Assembly (NCBI GenBank): GCA_025963185.1
Contig: JAOPVE010000472.1
Coordinates: 1-64,000 of the forward strand
Direction of reading: 5' to 3'
Length of the DNA: 64,000 bases
DNA from: Actinomycetes bacterium
GTDB lineage: Bacteria > Actinomycetota > Actinomycetes > Mycobacteriales > Cryptosporangiaceae
Below the pieces are notes generated by a model, which saw nothing but the letters and a program-made list of their open reading frames with translations, had not been told where the DNA came from and ran no database searches. Shown one piece after another: positions 1 through 9,019 of the stretch. Position 1 is the first letter of the stretch. Each line of letters opens with the position of its first letter. Both the position numbers and the translations under genes were made by a program.

Positions 1-1
1 G

Positions 2-1141
2 CTGGCGGACAAGCGCCTCGGCAACGTCGCCCTCTCGGTGATCGACCTGGAGTCCGGCAAGGCGCTGTTCGGCCGCCGTGACACCGAGACCGTCACCCCG
101 GCCTCGACCACCAAGATCGTGACCGCCGCCGCCGCGCTCGCCGCGCTCGGTCCGTACCACCGGTTCACCACCGCCGTCGTGGCTGGTCCGGGCGCTGGCG
201 AGGTCGTGCTCGTGGGCGGGGGAGACCCGACACTGGCTGTCGGGCCGAACGCCACCTACGCGGGCGCCGCGCGCCTGGACACCCTCGCCAAGCAGGTCAC
301 CGCCAAGGGCAAGGTCACCAAGCTGATCTACGACACCTCGCTGTTCACCGGCCCCGCGCTCGCGCCCGGCTGGGACAGCGACACGGTCAGCGGCGGTTCC
401 GGATCCCCCGTGAGCGCCCTCGCCGTCGACGGCGGCCGCAAGAAGCCGGCGGCGGATCCGGAGTCCGAGACGCCGGGCATCCGGTCCGCCGATCCGGCGA
501 AGGACGCGGCGGTCAAGTTCGGCAAGCTCCTCGGCCTCGGGCCGGGCCAGGTCGTTGCGGGTACGGCCACGGCGGGCGCCCAGCCGATCGCCTCGCTGCC
601 CTCCCCACCGGTGCAGTGGCTGGTCGACCAGATGCTCGGGTTCTCCGACAACGTGATCGCCGAGGCGCTGCTTCGCCAGGTCGCGATCGCCAAGAAGCAG
701 CCCGCCACCTTCACCGGGGGCGCGGCCGCGCGGCACCAGGTGCTCCAGGAACTCGGCGTGGACGTGGCCGGCGACCAGCTTCAGGACGGCAGCGGGCTGT
801 CCCGGCTGGACAAGCTCACCCCGCAGTTCCTCACCGGGGTCCTCAAGGCCGCGGTCAGCCCCGACCACGCGGGCCTGCGCGGGATCGTGTCCGGCCTCCC
901 CGTCGCCGGCTACAGCGGCACACTGGCGACCCGGTTCGGATCCGACGCGGCGGCGGCCGGTATCGGCGAGGTCCGGGCCAAGACCGGCACCCTCTCTGGC
1001 GTGGACGCGCTCGCCGGTGTGGTGATGACCAAGGACGGCACCCAACTGGCGTTCGCGCTGGTCGCCAACGGCACGGCCGGCAGCGCCCGGCCCGTCATGG
1101 ACAAGCTCGCAGCCAAGCTCGCGGCCTGCGGTTGTGCGTAA
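2..1141 (+). CDS. dacB: D-alanyl-D-alanine carboxypeptidase / endopeptidase, PBP4 (S13) family, 5' truncated
   Basis: Penicillin-binding-protein-type serine peptidase that trims peptidoglycan stem peptides outside the membrane. The reading frame is open from base 2, so the signal peptide and first residues lie outside the window. All three active-site motifs are visible: STTK (SxxK, about base 110) with the nucleophilic serine, SDN in GFSDNVIAE (about base 645), and KTG in AKTGTLSGV (about base 980). The SxxK-to-SDN distance is long, as expected for S13/PBP4 enzymes with an inserted domain. It heads the conserved actinobacterial block that continues with the zinc metalloprotease and tilS. The internal GTG at base 38 is not a real start because conserved sequence continues upstream. 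Family assignment is confident; the endopeptidase versus carboxypeptidase balance cannot be told. Confidence 0.93.
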   Translation: MADKRLGNVALSVIDLESGKALFGRRDTETVTPASTTKIVTAAAALAALGPYHRFTTAVVAGPGAGEVVLVGGGDPTLAVGPNATYAGAARLDTLAKQVTAKGKVTKLIYDTSLFTGPALAPGWDSDTVSGGSGSPVSALAVDGGRKKPAADPESETPGIRSADPAKDAAVKFGKLLGLGPGQVVAGTATAGAQPIASLPSPPVQWLVDQMLGFSDNVIAEALLRQVAIAKKQPATFTGGAAARHQVLQELGVDVAGDQLQDGSGLSRLDKLTPQFLTGVLKAAVSPDHAGLRGIVSGLPVAGYSGTLATRFGSDAAAAGIGEVRAKTGTLSGVDALAGVVMTKDGTQLAFALVANGTAGSARPVMDKLAAKLAACGCA

Positions 1142-1166
1142 CCCTGCCGGTCCGCCAGGTGCCACG

Positions 1167-1172
1167 TACGGT
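1167..1172 (+). promoter_or_regulatory. -10 box TACGGT of an apparently leaderless gene
   Basis: TACGGT fits TANNNT and ends 6 nt before the ATG of the zinc metalloprotease gene at 1179. No Shine-Dalgarno sequence is present in that spacing. This is the usual actinobacterial leaderless architecture, where transcription starts at the A of ATG. Inferred from spacing only. Confidence 0.45.
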
Positions 1173-1178
1173 GGATGA

Positions 1179-2237
1179 ATGACGACGACGCAGATGGTGG
1201 ACTGGGATCTGGCGGTCGCGACGGCGGGAGCCCTGGCGAAGACGGGTCCGCGGGTCACGTTCGCCGAGGCGTCCGACGTCGTCGGGCAGCTGCGCACGCT
1301 GACCGCCGAGGCCGAGCGGCACGTGCGGGAGTACACCGGGCTGCACGCGCTCGTCGAGCATCCGCCGGTCCGGGTAGTCGACCGCAAGGACTGGGTCGCC
1401 GCCAACGTCGAGGGCCTGCAGAAGGTGATCGATCCGCTGATCGGGCAGCTCACGGCGGGGCAGACCCCGGGCAACGTGGCCAGGGTGGTCGGATCGAAGG
1501 CGACCGGCGTCCAGGCCGGATCCGTCTTCGCGTACCTCTCGGGCAAGGTGCTGGGCCAGTACGAGGTCTTCGCGGGTGAGCCGGGGCAGTTGCTCCTGGT
1601 CGCGCCCAACATCGTGGAGGCCGAGCGCCGCCTGGAGGTCGATCCGCGGGACTTCCGGCTGTGGATCTGCCTGCACGAGGTGACCCACCGCACACAGTTC
1701 ACGGCGGTCCCGTGGCTGCGCCAGCACTTCATCGACGAGGTCCGCGCGTTCGTCGACGCGGCCGAACTCGACAAGGACGCCCTCGCCGCCCGGCTGCGCC
1801 GCGGCCTGGACTCGATCGCGGAGGCCCTCAAGAACCCCAAGGCCATGGAGTCGGTGATCGACCTGGTCCAGACCCCGGCCCAGCGCGCGGTACTGGCCCG
1901 CCTGACCGCGCTGATGACGCTGGTGGAGGGGCACGCCGAGTTCGTCATGGACGGCGTCGGCCCCGACGTCGTGCCGAGCGTGGCCAGCATCAGGGAGAAG
2001 TTCAACGCCCGCAGGGTGGCCCGTAACCCGCTGGAGCGGATCCTGCGCAAGCTGCTCGGCGTCGAGGTCAAGATGAAGCAGTACGCCGAGGGCAACCGGT
2101 TCGTCGCGGCCGTCGTCGGCCAGGTCGGCATGGAGAAGTTCAACAAGATCTGGGAGTCGGCCGAGACGCTGCCCAAGCCGGAGGAGCTGAAGAACCCCTC
2201 GGCCTGGGTCGCGCGCGTGCACGGCCCCGCCGCCTGA
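1179..2237 (+). CDS. zinc-dependent metalloprotease, DUF2342 / F420-biosynthesis-associated family
   Basis: A 352-residue protein of the actinobacterial family annotated as zinc-dependent metalloprotease or coenzyme F420-associated hydrolase. The key motif is HEVTHRTQF (about residues 164-172), an HExxH zinc site with the catalytic glutamate. There is no signal peptide, so it is probably cytoplasmic. It sits between dacB and tilS, the standard position in this phylum. The substrate is unknown, and the F420 link in the family name comes from gene co-occurrence rather than biochemistry. ATG at 1179 is chosen because MTTTQMVDWDLA is the usual N-terminus and a TANNNT box lies 6 nt upstream. Confidence 0.85.
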   Translation: MTTTQMVDWDLAVATAGALAKTGPRVTFAEASDVVGQLRTLTAEAERHVREYTGLHALVEHPPVRVVDRKDWVAANVEGLQKVIDPLIGQLTAGQTPGNVARVVGSKATGVQAGSVFAYLSGKVLGQYEVFAGEPGQLLLVAPNIVEAERRLEVDPRDFRLWICLHEVTHRTQFTAVPWLRQHFIDEVRAFVDAAELDKDALAARLRRGLDSIAEALKNPKAMESVIDLVQTPAQRAVLARLTALMTLVEGHAEFVMDGVGPDVVPSVASIREKFNARRVARNPLERILRKLLGVEVKMKQYAEGNRFVAAVVGQVGMEKFNKIWESAETLPKPEELKNPSAWVARVHGPAA

Positions 2238-2273
2238 TCCCGTGCGGCCCGAACCCGTGGCAGGCTGATCCCC

Positions 2274-3227
2274 GTGGCCGGTCCGGCGCCCGAGGTGGCC
2301 GCGGTGAGGGCAGCGGTCCGCCGCGCGCTCGCGGATCTGCCCGCGGGCGCGCTCGTGCTCGTTGCCTGCTCGGGGGGCGCCGACTCGCTCGCGCTGGCCG
2401 CCGCCACGTCGTTCGTCGCGCCCCGGTACGGACTGGTCCCCGGGCTGCTGACCGTCGACCACGACCTTCAGGACGGATCCGCCGAGCGTGCTGCTGACGT
2501 GGCCGACTGGGCCGGTGAGCTGTTCGGCCAGGTCGAGATCCTGCGCGTGCACGTCGGCACCGCGGGTGGACCCGAGGCCGCCGCCCGCTCGGCCCGGTAC
2601 GAGGCGCTCGGCGCGGCCGCGGACCGGCTCGGCGCCGCCGCGGTCCTGCTCGGCCACACCGAGGACGACCAGGCCGAGACCGTGCTGCTCGCGCTGGCGA
2701 GGGGGTCCGGGGCACGGTCGCTGGCGGGGATGGCCGCGGTCCGGGGGGTGTACCGGCGGCCGTTGCTGGAACTGCCGAGGGCCGTGGTCCGGGCGGCGGC
2801 CGAGGGGCTGCCGGTGTGGGAGGACCCGCACAACACGGATCCGCGGTTCGCCCGCTCGCGGGTCCGCGCGCTGCTCCCGGCGCTGACCGAGGCCGCCGGC
2901 CCTGGCGCGATCGCGGGCCTGGCGCGCAGCGCGAGACAGCTCAGGGCGGACGCCGACCTGCTGACCGCACTGGCCGCGGAGGTGCTGGTCAAGGCCACCG
3001 TGGACGGCGAGCTGGAGGTGGCCGTGCTCGCCGCGGAGCCCGCCGCCCTGCGCACCAGGGCGCTGCACGCCTGGGCCTTGGAACTGGGCTCGCCGGGCGG
3101 TGCGCTCTCGTCCCGGCACGTGACCGCGCTCGACGCGCTCGTGACCGGCTGGCGGGGTCAGGGCCCGGCGTACCTTCCGTCCGGAATCGTCGTGGAACGC
3201 TCCGGCGGACGCCTGCGACGGGCATGA
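2274..3227 (+). CDS. tilS: tRNA(Ile)-lysidine synthase
   Basis: Attaches lysine to C34 of the CAU-anticodon tRNA-Ile, giving lysidine and allowing AUA decoding; an essential cytoplasmic enzyme. The ATP-PPi synthetase loop is visible as SGGADSLALA near residue 32, followed by the family motifs around DHDLQDGS and GHTEDDQAETVLL. Length is 317 residues, typical for actinobacterial TilS, which has a short C-terminal domain. The GTG at 2274 is chosen; the 36-bp gap from the metalloprotease gene has no clear ribosome site and contains TGGCAGGCT, which recurs before hpt. tilS next to hpt and ftsH is a widely conserved bacterial arrangement. Confidence 0.94.
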   Translation: MAGPAPEVAAVRAAVRRALADLPAGALVLVACSGGADSLALAAATSFVAPRYGLVPGLLTVDHDLQDGSAERAADVADWAGELFGQVEILRVHVGTAGGPEAAARSARYEALGAAADRLGAAAVLLGHTEDDQAETVLLALARGSGARSLAGMAAVRGVYRRPLLELPRAVVRAAAEGLPVWEDPHNTDPRFARSRVRALLPALTEAAGPGAIAGLARSARQLRADADLLTALAAEVLVKATVDGELEVAVLAAEPAALRTRALHAWALELGSPGGALSSRHVTALDALVTGWRGQGPAYLPSGIVVERSGGRLRRA

Positions 3228-3288
3228 GTGCGCACTCTTAAGGAAGCTTGAAAGTTCATCGGCCGGGAGGGCGGGCGTCTGCGGCCCA

Positions 3289-3303
3289 TGGCAGGCTATG
3301 CCA
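3289..3303 (+). promoter_or_regulatory. short inverted repeat overlapping the hpt start region
   Basis: TGGCA-GGCTA-TGCCA lies directly before the hpt GTG at 3305. It may be a -10 region of a leaderless transcript or an operator. The same TGGCAGGCT string occurs just before the tilS start (about 2259). Seen directly; function inferred. Confidence 0.3.
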
Positions 3304-3304
3304 G

Positions 3305-3877
3305 GTGACGACCCGGGATCTTGTGGCCAGCCTGTACGACAACGACATCGAGAAGGTGGTCGTCAGCGAGGATGAGATCCGGTCGCGGATCGCCGAACTG
3401 GCGAAGGAGATCGACGCCGACTACGCCGATCGCGACGTGCTCCTGGTGGGGGTCCTCAAGGGTGCCGTGATGTTCATGGCCGACTTCGCCCGCGCGATGC
3501 AGCGGCCGGTCGAGCTGGAGTTCATGGCGATCTCGTCCTACGGGGCGTCGACGAGCTCGTCGGGCGTCGTGCGGATCCTCAAGGACCTCGACAGGGACAT
3601 CACCGGCAAGCACGTGCTGGTCATCGAGGACATCATCGACTCGGGCCTGACGCTCTCGTGGCTGCTGCGGAACCTGGCGAGCCGCAACCCGGCCTCGGTC
3701 GAGGTAGTGGCGCTCTTCCGCAAGCCGGACGCGATCAGGGTGGCCGTGGACGTGAAGTACGTGGGCTTCGACATCGATAACGAATTCGTCGTCGGCTACG
3801 GCCTGGACTACGCGGAGCGTTACCGGGACATGCCCTACGTGGGGCTTCTCAAGCCCGAGGTCTACCGCAACTCGTGA
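3305..3877 (+). CDS. hpt: hypoxanthine phosphoribosyltransferase
   Basis: Purine salvage enzyme converting hypoxanthine (and guanine) with PRPP to IMP or GMP in the cytoplasm. The PRPP-binding signature [13 protein letters not shown] is present, with the paired acidic residues ED and the DSG loop, as is the flexible-loop sequence SSYGAST. Length is 190 residues, normal for the family. The frame is open upstream to 3248, but those residues are not conserved; GTG at 3305 gives the usual N-terminus [20 protein letters not shown]. It lies between tilS and ftsH, a classic bacterial triad. Confidence 0.95.
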   Translation: MTTRDLVASLYDNDIEKVVVSEDEIRSRIAELAKEIDADYADRDVLLVGVLKGAVMFMADFARAMQRPVELEFMAISSYGASTSSSGVVRILKDLDRDITGKHVLVIEDIIDSGLTLSWLLRNLASRNPASVEVVALFRKPDAIRVAVDVKYVGFDIDNEFVVGYGLDYAERYRDMPYVGLLKPEVYRNS

Positions 3878-4111
3878 CATAAGGTGACGTAACTTCGCCT
3901 CCCCAGATCTGGTGAACGGCTCCGGAACACCAGGCGACTCTGGCACGTTTCCTGTGCGTGGCCGCCTGACCGGGCGCGCCTGCGTTGTCTGGGCTCGCGG
4001 GGTAGGCTCGCTGGAACCGGGAACACCCGGTCCGCGCAGGTCCAATCGGCGCAAATCCGCAGCAGATCGGGAGGGGCCGGGGCTCTCGTTTAGAGGCACC
4101 CCGCACGAAGT

Positions 4112-6133
4112 ATGGAACGTACTCGCTTCGTCCGTAGACCGGTGTTCTGGATCGTGCTCGCGATCCTGGCCGCGCTCCTGCTCGCCTCCTTCTTTACCGG
4201 GGACGGCGACTACAAGAAGGTGGACACCTCTGTCGCGCTGACCCAGATCGAAAGCGGCAACTACGACAGGGTGGTGATGCAGGACAAGGAACAGATCCTG
4301 CAGATCGACCTGAAGCGTGAGGTCCAGGGCAGCAAGAAGATCCAGGCCTCGTTCCCGTACCTCTCCGGCGGAGACGTGTTCAACGTCCTGCGGGCTCAGC
4401 AGAACGACGGCAAGAACGTCAAATTCGACACAAAGGTGACGAAGGAAAGCGTTCTGGTCACATTGCTGATCAGCTTCCTGCCGATCGCGATCGTGGTGGT
4501 CCTGCTCTTCCTCTTCATGAGCCAGATGCAGGGCGGCGGCAACCGGGTCATGAATTTCGGGAAGTCCAAGGCCAAACTGGTCAGCAAGGACACCCCGAAA
4601 ACGACGTTCTCCGACGTGGCCGGCGCCGACGAGGCCATCGAGGAACTTCAGGAGATCAAGGAGTTCCTCCAAAATCCGGCGAAGTTCCAGGCCATCGGCG
4701 CGAAGATCCCCAAGGGCGTGCTGCTGTACGGTCCTCCCGGGACTGGCAAGACGCTGCTCGCACGGCCCGTCGCATGTGATGCCGGGGTCCCGTTATACAC
4801 GATCTCCGGGTCCGACTTCGTGGTGAGGTTCGTCGGTGTCTGCGCGAGCCGGGTCCGCGACCTGTTCGAGCAGGCCAAGGCCACCGCTCCCGCGATCATC
4901 TTCGTGGACGAGATCGACGCCGTCGGCCGGCACCGAGGCGCTGGCCTCGGCGGCGGGCACGACGAGCGCGAGCAGACGCTGAACCAGATGCTCGTCGAGA
5001 TGGACGGCTTCGACGTCAAGGGCGGCGTGATCATGATCGCCGCGACGAACCGTCCCGACATCCTCGACCCCGCGCTGCTGCGCCCGGGCCGGTTCGACCG
5101 GCAGATCGCCGTCGACCGCCCCGACCTCGAGGGCCGCAAGGCGATCCTGCGGGTACACGCCAAGGGCAAGCCGTTCAGCCCCGACGTCGACCTCGACACG
5201 GTCGCGCGGCGTACCCCCGGCTTCACGGGTGCCGACCTGGCGAACGTCGTCAACGAGTCGGCGCTGCTGACGGCGCGCAACGACAAGAAGGCGATCACCA
5301 ACTACTTCCTCGAAGAGGCGATCGACCGCGTCATCGCTGGCCCGGAGCGTAAGACCAGGGCGATGAGCGACAAGGAGAAGAAGGTCACCGCCTATCACGA
5401 GGGCGGGCACGCGCTCGTGGCGTACGCGCTGCCGCACTCGGCGCCCGTGCACAAGGTGACGATCCTGCCGCGCGGGCGGTCGCTCGGGCACACGCTCGTG
5501 CTGCCGACGGAAGACAAGTACACCCAGACGCGATCCGAGATGATCGACACGCTGGCCTACGCCCTCGGTGGCCGGGCCGCGGAGGAACTGGTCTTCCACG
5601 AGCCCACGACGGGCGCCGGCAACGACATCGAGAAGGCGACCGCACTGGCCCGCTCGATGGTCACCGAGTTCGGCATGAGCGCCAAGCTCGGCGCCGTGAA
5701 GTACGGCACGAGTGACTCCGAGCCGTTCCTCGGCCGCGACATGGGCCACCAGCGCGACTATTCCGACTCGATCGCCGCCGAGATCGACGCCGAGGTCCGC
5801 GGGCTGATCGAGGCCGCGCACGACGAGGCCTGGGAGATCCTGGTCGAATACCGGGACGTGCTGGACGACATGGTCCTGGAGCTGATGGAGCGGGAAACCC
5901 TCAGCAAGGACGACATGATCCGGATCGCCTCGCGCGTGGTGAAGCGCCCGCCGCTGGCCCCGTACAACGGGTTCGGCAAGCGCACGCCGAGCGACAAGCC
6001 GCCGATCATGACTCCCGCCGAGATCGCCAAACTCCAGGGCGCGTCGGTCGGCGCTCCGCCGGCCGCCAACGGCTACCACCCTGGCGACGAGCCGGACGCC
6101 GGCGCGTTCAGCCGGTCGGACGGCGAGGGCTGA
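4112..6133 (+). CDS. ftsH: ATP-dependent zinc metalloprotease FtsH with unusual pore-loop residues
   Basis: Membrane-anchored AAA+ protease that extracts and degrades membrane and short-lived proteins. The 673 residues show an N-terminal transmembrane helix (about 10-30), an extracytoplasmic segment, a second helix (about 110-135), Walker A GPPGTGKT, Walker [12 protein letters not shown], the second region of homology, and the zinc motif HEGGH (429-433), the usual actinobacterial form of HExxH. Residues 217-244 depart from the family: the expected ARAVAGEAG reads ARPVACDAG, and the pore stretch normally FVEMFVGVGAS reads [11 protein letters not shown]. The pore phenylalanine (F240) remains. 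Leucine 228 is encoded by the rare codon TTA at 4793-4795. It could be the only FtsH or a divergent paralogue. The C-terminus (about 630-673) is disordered. It precedes folE. Confidence 0.93.
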   Translation: MERTRFVRRPVFWIVLAILAALLLASFFTGDGDYKKVDTSVALTQIESGNYDRVVMQDKEQILQIDLKREVQGSKKIQASFPYLSGGDVFNVLRAQQNDGKNVKFDTKVTKESVLVTLLISFLPIAIVVVLLFLFMSQMQGGGNRVMNFGKSKAKLVSKDTPKTTFSDVAGADEAIEELQEIKEFLQNPAKFQAIGAKIPKGVLLYGPPGTGKTLLARPVACDAGVPLYTISGSDFVVRFVGVCASRVRDLFEQAKATAPAIIFVDEIDAVGRHRGAGLGGGHDEREQTLNQMLVEMDGFDVKGGVIMIAATNRPDILDPALLRPGRFDRQIAVDRPDLEGRKAILRVHAKGKPFSPDVDLDTVARRTPGFTGADLANVVNESALLTARNDKKAITNYFLEEAIDRVIAGPERKTRAMSDKEKKVTAYHEGGHALVAYALPHSAPVHKVTILPRGRSLGHTLVLPTEDKYTQTRSEMIDTLAYALGGRAAEELVFHEPTTGAGNDIEKATALARSMVTEFGMSAKLGAVKYGTSDSEPFLGRDMGHQRDYSDSIAAEIDAEVRGLIEAAHDEAWEILVEYRDVLDDMVLELMERETLSKDDMIRIASRVVKRPPLAPYNGFGKRTPSDKPPIMTPAEIAKLQGASVGAPPAANGYHPGDEPDAGAFSRSDGEG

Positions 6134-6152
6134 CCCTGAGCGCCGAACCGCG

Positions 6153-6181
6153 GGCCGGCCAGGCTGAGAGCCCGGCCGGCC
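6153..6181 (+). other. possible hairpin between ftsH and folE
   Basis: Two copies of the self-complementary octamer GGCCGGCC (6153-6160 and 6174-6181) flank a 13-nt loop that itself contains GGC and GCC. It could attenuate or process the message between ftsH and folE. There is no U-tract. Weak evidence. Confidence 0.25.
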
Positions 6182-6243
6182 AGCGCGGGAGCCAGGGCAG
6201 CAGCAACGGCCAGAACCGGGTCACCGGCCCTGCCGACGGCCTG

Positions 6244-6819
6244 GTGGAGGCACGCGTCGACTATCCCCGGATCGAGCGGGCGGTCCGGGAGATCCTGCTC
6301 GCGGTCGGGGAAGATCCCGACCGGGCCGGCCTCCGGGACACCCCGGCGCGGGTCGCCCGTGCGTACGCCGAGACGTTCAGCGGGCTGCACGTGGATCCGA
6401 AGTCGGTGCTCACCACGGTCTTCGAGGAGGACCACGAGGAGATGGTCCTGGTCAAGGACATCGAGCTGTACTCCACGTGTGAGCATCACCTCGTGCCGTT
6501 CCACGGCGTCGCGCACGTCGGGTACATCCCGGGCACGCACGGCCGGATCACCGGGCTGAGCAAACTGGCCCGGCTCGTCGACGCGTATGCCCGCCGTCCG
6601 CAGGTGCAGGAACGGCTGACGTCCCAAGTGGCCGATGCTCTGATGGACGTTCTGGATCCGCACGGGGTCATCGTGGTCGTAGAGTGCGAGCACTTGTGTA
6701 TGTCGATGCGCGGAGTCCGCAAGCCGGGCGCGCGCACCGTGACGTCGGCCGTCCGGGGTCTGTTCAACCGGTCCGTGGCGGCCAGAGCCGAGGCGATGAG
6801 CCTCATCATCGGGAAGTGA
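6244..6819 (+). CDS. folE: GTP cyclohydrolase I
   Basis: Catalyses the first step of folate synthesis, GTP to 7,8-dihydroneopterin triphosphate plus formate, as a cytoplasmic decamer. The zinc and active-site motifs are intact: [11 protein letters not shown] and the C-terminal [15 protein letters not shown], supplying the Cys/His ligands. Length from GTG 6244 is 191 residues, matching the family, and the mature start [14 protein letters not shown] is typical. The same frame is open upstream with no ATG, GTG or TTG as far as the ftsH stop; CTG codons exist there, so an extended form cannot be excluded. It starts the fol operon (folE-folP-SnoaL-folB-folK-DUF3180). Confidence 0.95.
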   Translation: MEARVDYPRIERAVREILLAVGEDPDRAGLRDTPARVARAYAETFSGLHVDPKSVLTTVFEEDHEEMVLVKDIELYSTCEHHLVPFHGVAHVGYIPGTHGRITGLSKLARLVDAYARRPQVQERLTSQVADALMDVLDPHGVIVVVECEHLCMSMRGVRKPGARTVTSAVRGLFNRSVAARAEAMSLIIGK

Positions 6820-6830
6820 GGCGGGCGGGC

Positions 6831-7766
6831 ATGCCGGCAGATCACGAACACGTCCTGCCGCACCCGCAGCGGTGCATCGTCATGGGTGTGGTGAACGTGA
6901 CGCCCGACTCCTTCTCCGACGGCGGCCTCTACGCCGACGAGCGTGCCGCGGTCGAGCACGGGCTGCGGATGGCCGCCGAGGGCGCCGACTACATCGACGT
7001 GGGTGGCGAGTCCACCCGGCCGGGTGCCGAGCGGATCGATCCGGAGATCGAGATCGGCAGGGTCGTGCCGGTGGTCCGGGCGCTCGCCGCCGAGGGCGCC
7101 AAGGTCAGCATCGACACCATGCGCGCCGACGTGGCCGCGGCGGCCCTCGATGCCGGTGCGTACCTGGTCAACGACGTGTCGGGCGGGCTGGGCGATCCGA
7201 AGATGGCCGGGCTGGTCGCCGAGCGCGGCTGCCCGTGGGTCCTGATGCACTGGCGCGGCCACAGCAAGGACATGCAGGCGCTGGCCCGGTACGACGACGT
7301 CGTGGCCGACGTGTGCATCGAGCTGGCCGACCGGGTCAACGCCGCCGTGGACGCCGGGGTCGACACGGCCCAGCTCGTGCTGGATCCGGGGCTGGGTTTC
7401 GCCAAGACCGCCGACCACAACTGGTCGCTGTTGTCGCAGCTCGACGCCGTCCTCACCCTCGGGCTCCCCGTGCTGATCGGCGCGAGCCGCAAGTCGTTCC
7501 TCGGCAGTCTGCTCGCGGATCCGGACGGCACGCCCCGGCCGGTCGGCGGGCGCGAGGCGGCCACGGTCGCGACCAGCGTGCTCGCCGCGGAGGCGGGCGT
7601 GTGGGGGGTCCGGGTACACGACGTGCTCGCCACGGCCGACGCCCTGCGCGTCCAGGAGGAGATCCTGGCGCACCGCCGCAGGCTCGGCCGCGACCGCCGG
7701 GCGGGCGACCGTCGCACGGGTGCCGACCGCCGGACCGGTGACCGGCGCGGAGCGGGGGCGCGGTGA
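6831..7766 (+). CDS. folP: dihydropteroate synthase
   Basis: Condenses 6-hydroxymethyl-7,8-dihydropterin diphosphate with p-aminobenzoate; the sulfonamide target. Conserved signatures include GVVNVTPDSFSDGG (diphosphate loop), GGESTRPGA, SIDTMRADVA, LDPGLGFAKT and GASRKSFLG, giving an ordinary TIM-barrel enzyme. The ATG at 6831, 11 nt after the folE stop, is chosen; the frame is open further upstream inside folE but the sequence there is not DHPS-like. The last 30 or so residues form a strongly basic tail of repeated DRR(A/T)G units not needed for the fold. The stop overlaps the next GTG by 4 nt, so translation is coupled. Confidence 0.95.
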   Translation: MPADHEHVLPHPQRCIVMGVVNVTPDSFSDGGLYADERAAVEHGLRMAAEGADYIDVGGESTRPGAERIDPEIEIGRVVPVVRALAAEGAKVSIDTMRADVAAAALDAGAYLVNDVSGGLGDPKMAGLVAERGCPWVLMHWRGHSKDMQALARYDDVVADVCIELADRVNAAVDAGVDTAQLVLDPGLGFAKTADHNWSLLSQLDAVLTLGLPVLIGASRKSFLGSLLADPDGTPRPVGGREAATVATSVLAAEAGVWGVRVHDVLATADALRVQEEILAHRRRLGRDRRAGDRRTGADRRTGDRRGAGAR

Positions 7767-8185
7767 CGGAGCCGATGACCCACGCGGACCTGGAGAAGGC
7801 CAACCTCGCGCTGTACGCGGCGTTCGAGGAGGCCGACATCGACGCGCTCGAAGAGCTGTGGGACGACGCGGAGGACATCGCCTGCGTCCACCCGGGATCG
7901 CCGCTGCTCACCGGCCGCAGGGACGTCCTGCGGTCCTGGACCGCGCTGCTCGCGAACTCCGGCTACCTCCAGTTCGTGCTGTCCGGGGTCGAGGTCCGGG
8001 TCGAGGGCGAGGTCGCGGTCGTGACCTGCGAGGAGAACATCCTCGCCGACCTCTCGGCCGCGCACGGGCTCGTCGGCGGTACCGCGGTCGCCACCAACGT
8101 GTTCCGGCGCCGCGACGGCCGCTGGCGGCTGTGGATCCACCACTCGTCCCCGGTCGCCACCGCGGAGGCCGACGACGGTGAATGA
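7763..8185 (+). CDS. SnoaL / NTF2-like protein of the folate operon
   Basis: A 140-residue cone-shaped alpha+beta (NTF2-like) protein. The N-terminus reads ADLEKANLALYAAFEEADID, then a segment with ACVHPGSPLLTGRRDVLRSW, and the C-terminus VFRRRDGRWRLWIHHSS, all typical of the SnoaL/DUF4440 fold. It is embedded between folP and folB with overlaps of 4 nt and 8 nt, so it is made with the folate enzymes, as in many actinobacteria. No catalytic role is proven; one possibility is a pterin-binding accessory or a stand-in for a missing folate step such as dihydroneopterin triphosphate dephosphorylation. That is speculation. Confidence 0.8.
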   Translation: MTEPMTHADLEKANLALYAAFEEADIDALEELWDDAEDIACVHPGSPLLTGRRDVLRSWTALLANSGYLQFVLSGVEVRVEGEVAVVTCEENILADLSAAHGLVGGTAVATNVFRRRDGRWRLWIHHSSPVATAEADDGE

Positions 8186-8537
8186 CCGGATCACGCTGAC
8201 GGGCCTGCGGGTCCCCGGCAGGCACGGCGTGTACGACTTCGAGCGCGAGCAGGGCCAGGACTTCGTCGTGGACGTCGCGCTGGAGCTCGACACCACCCCC
8301 GCGGCTACCACCGACGACGTCAGCGACACCGTCGACTACGGCGACCTGGCGAACGCGCTGGCCAAGGTCGTCGGGGGCGAGCCGGTCAGCCTGCTCGAAA
8401 CCCTGGCGGCGAGGCTCGCCGAGGTCTGTCTCGCGGATCCGCGGGTGCTCGCCGCGGACGTGACGGTGCACAAGCCCCAGGCGCCGATCCCGCTGGCGTT
8501 CACGGACGTGTCGGTGTCGATCCGGCGGTCGCGGTGA
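8178..8537 (+). CDS. folB: dihydroneopterin aldolase
   Basis: Converts 7,8-dihydroneopterin to 6-hydroxymethyl-7,8-dihydropterin and glycolaldehyde. The 119-residue protein has the standard start RITLTGLRVPGRHGVYDFE with the active-site region, VDYGDLANAL in the middle, and the C-terminal VTVHKPQAPIP containing the catalytic lysine. The GTG start at 8178 lies 8 nt inside the previous gene, and the stop overlaps the folK start by 4 nt. The product feeds directly into FolK. Confidence 0.94.
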   Translation: MNDRITLTGLRVPGRHGVYDFEREQGQDFVVDVALELDTTPAATTDDVSDTVDYGDLANALAKVVGGEPVSLLETLAARLAEVCLADPRVLAADVTVHKPQAPIPLAFTDVSVSIRRSR

Positions 8538-9019
8538 GCAGGGCGGTGCTGTCGATCGGATCCAACCTGGGCGACCGGCTGGCCTACCTGTCCTCGGCGG
8601 CCGAGGCCCTCGCAGACGTGCTCGTCGTGGCCTCGCCGGTCTACGAGACGCCGCCCTGGGGTCCGGTCGAGCAGGGCGACTACCTCAACGCGGTGCTCAT
8701 CGTCGACGATCCCGGCACGGACGCGCGCGGCTGGCTGGAGCGGGCCCACGAGCTGGAGCGCGCGGCCGGGCGGGAGCGGACGATCCGGTGGGGCCCGCGG
8801 ACGCTCGACGTGGACGTGGTGCACGTCGAGGGCGTGACCTCGGACGATCCGGAGCTCACCCTCCCGCATCCCCGCGCGCACGAGCGGGCGTTCGTGCTCC
8901 TCCCGTGGGCGGACGCCGATCCGGGCGCCGAGCTGCCGGGCTACGGCCCCGTGGCGGCGATCCTGACGGGCCTGCCGGACGAGCTGACCCGGCGGGACGA
9001 CCTGGCGGTGCGCGCGTGA
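8534..9019 (+). CDS. folK: 2-amino-4-hydroxy-6-hydroxymethyldihydropteridine diphosphokinase
   Basis: Transfers diphosphate from ATP to 6-hydroxymethyl-7,8-dihydropterin, making the substrate of FolP. The 161-residue sequence has SIGSNLGDRLAYL at the N-terminus, the pterin-binding YETPPWG and the nucleotide/metal motif WGPRTLDVDVV with the two aspartates, followed by LPHPRAHERAFVLLPW. Start GTG 8534 overlaps the folB stop; its stop overlaps the DUF3180 start. With folE, folP and folB this completes pterin assembly except for the dihydroneopterin triphosphate phosphatase and DHFS/DHFR, which are not in the window. Confidence 0.95.
   Translation: MSRAVLSIGSNLGDRLAYLSSAAEALADVLVVASPVYETPPWGPVEQGDYLNAVLIVDDPGTDARGWLERAHELERAAGRERTIRWGPRTLDVDVVHVEGVTSDDPELTLPHPRAHERAFVLLPWADADPGAELPGYGPVAAILTGLPDELTRRDDLAVRA

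Noticed and set aside
1095-3119. 674-residue open frame on the minus strand
   Set aside because: Arg/Gly/Ala-rich with no domain; it is the antisense shadow of dacB, the metalloprotease and tilS, which have clear motifs.
5396-5410. HEGGH in FtsH as a damaged zinc site
   Set aside because: HExxH is intact and HEGGH is the usual actinobacterial form.
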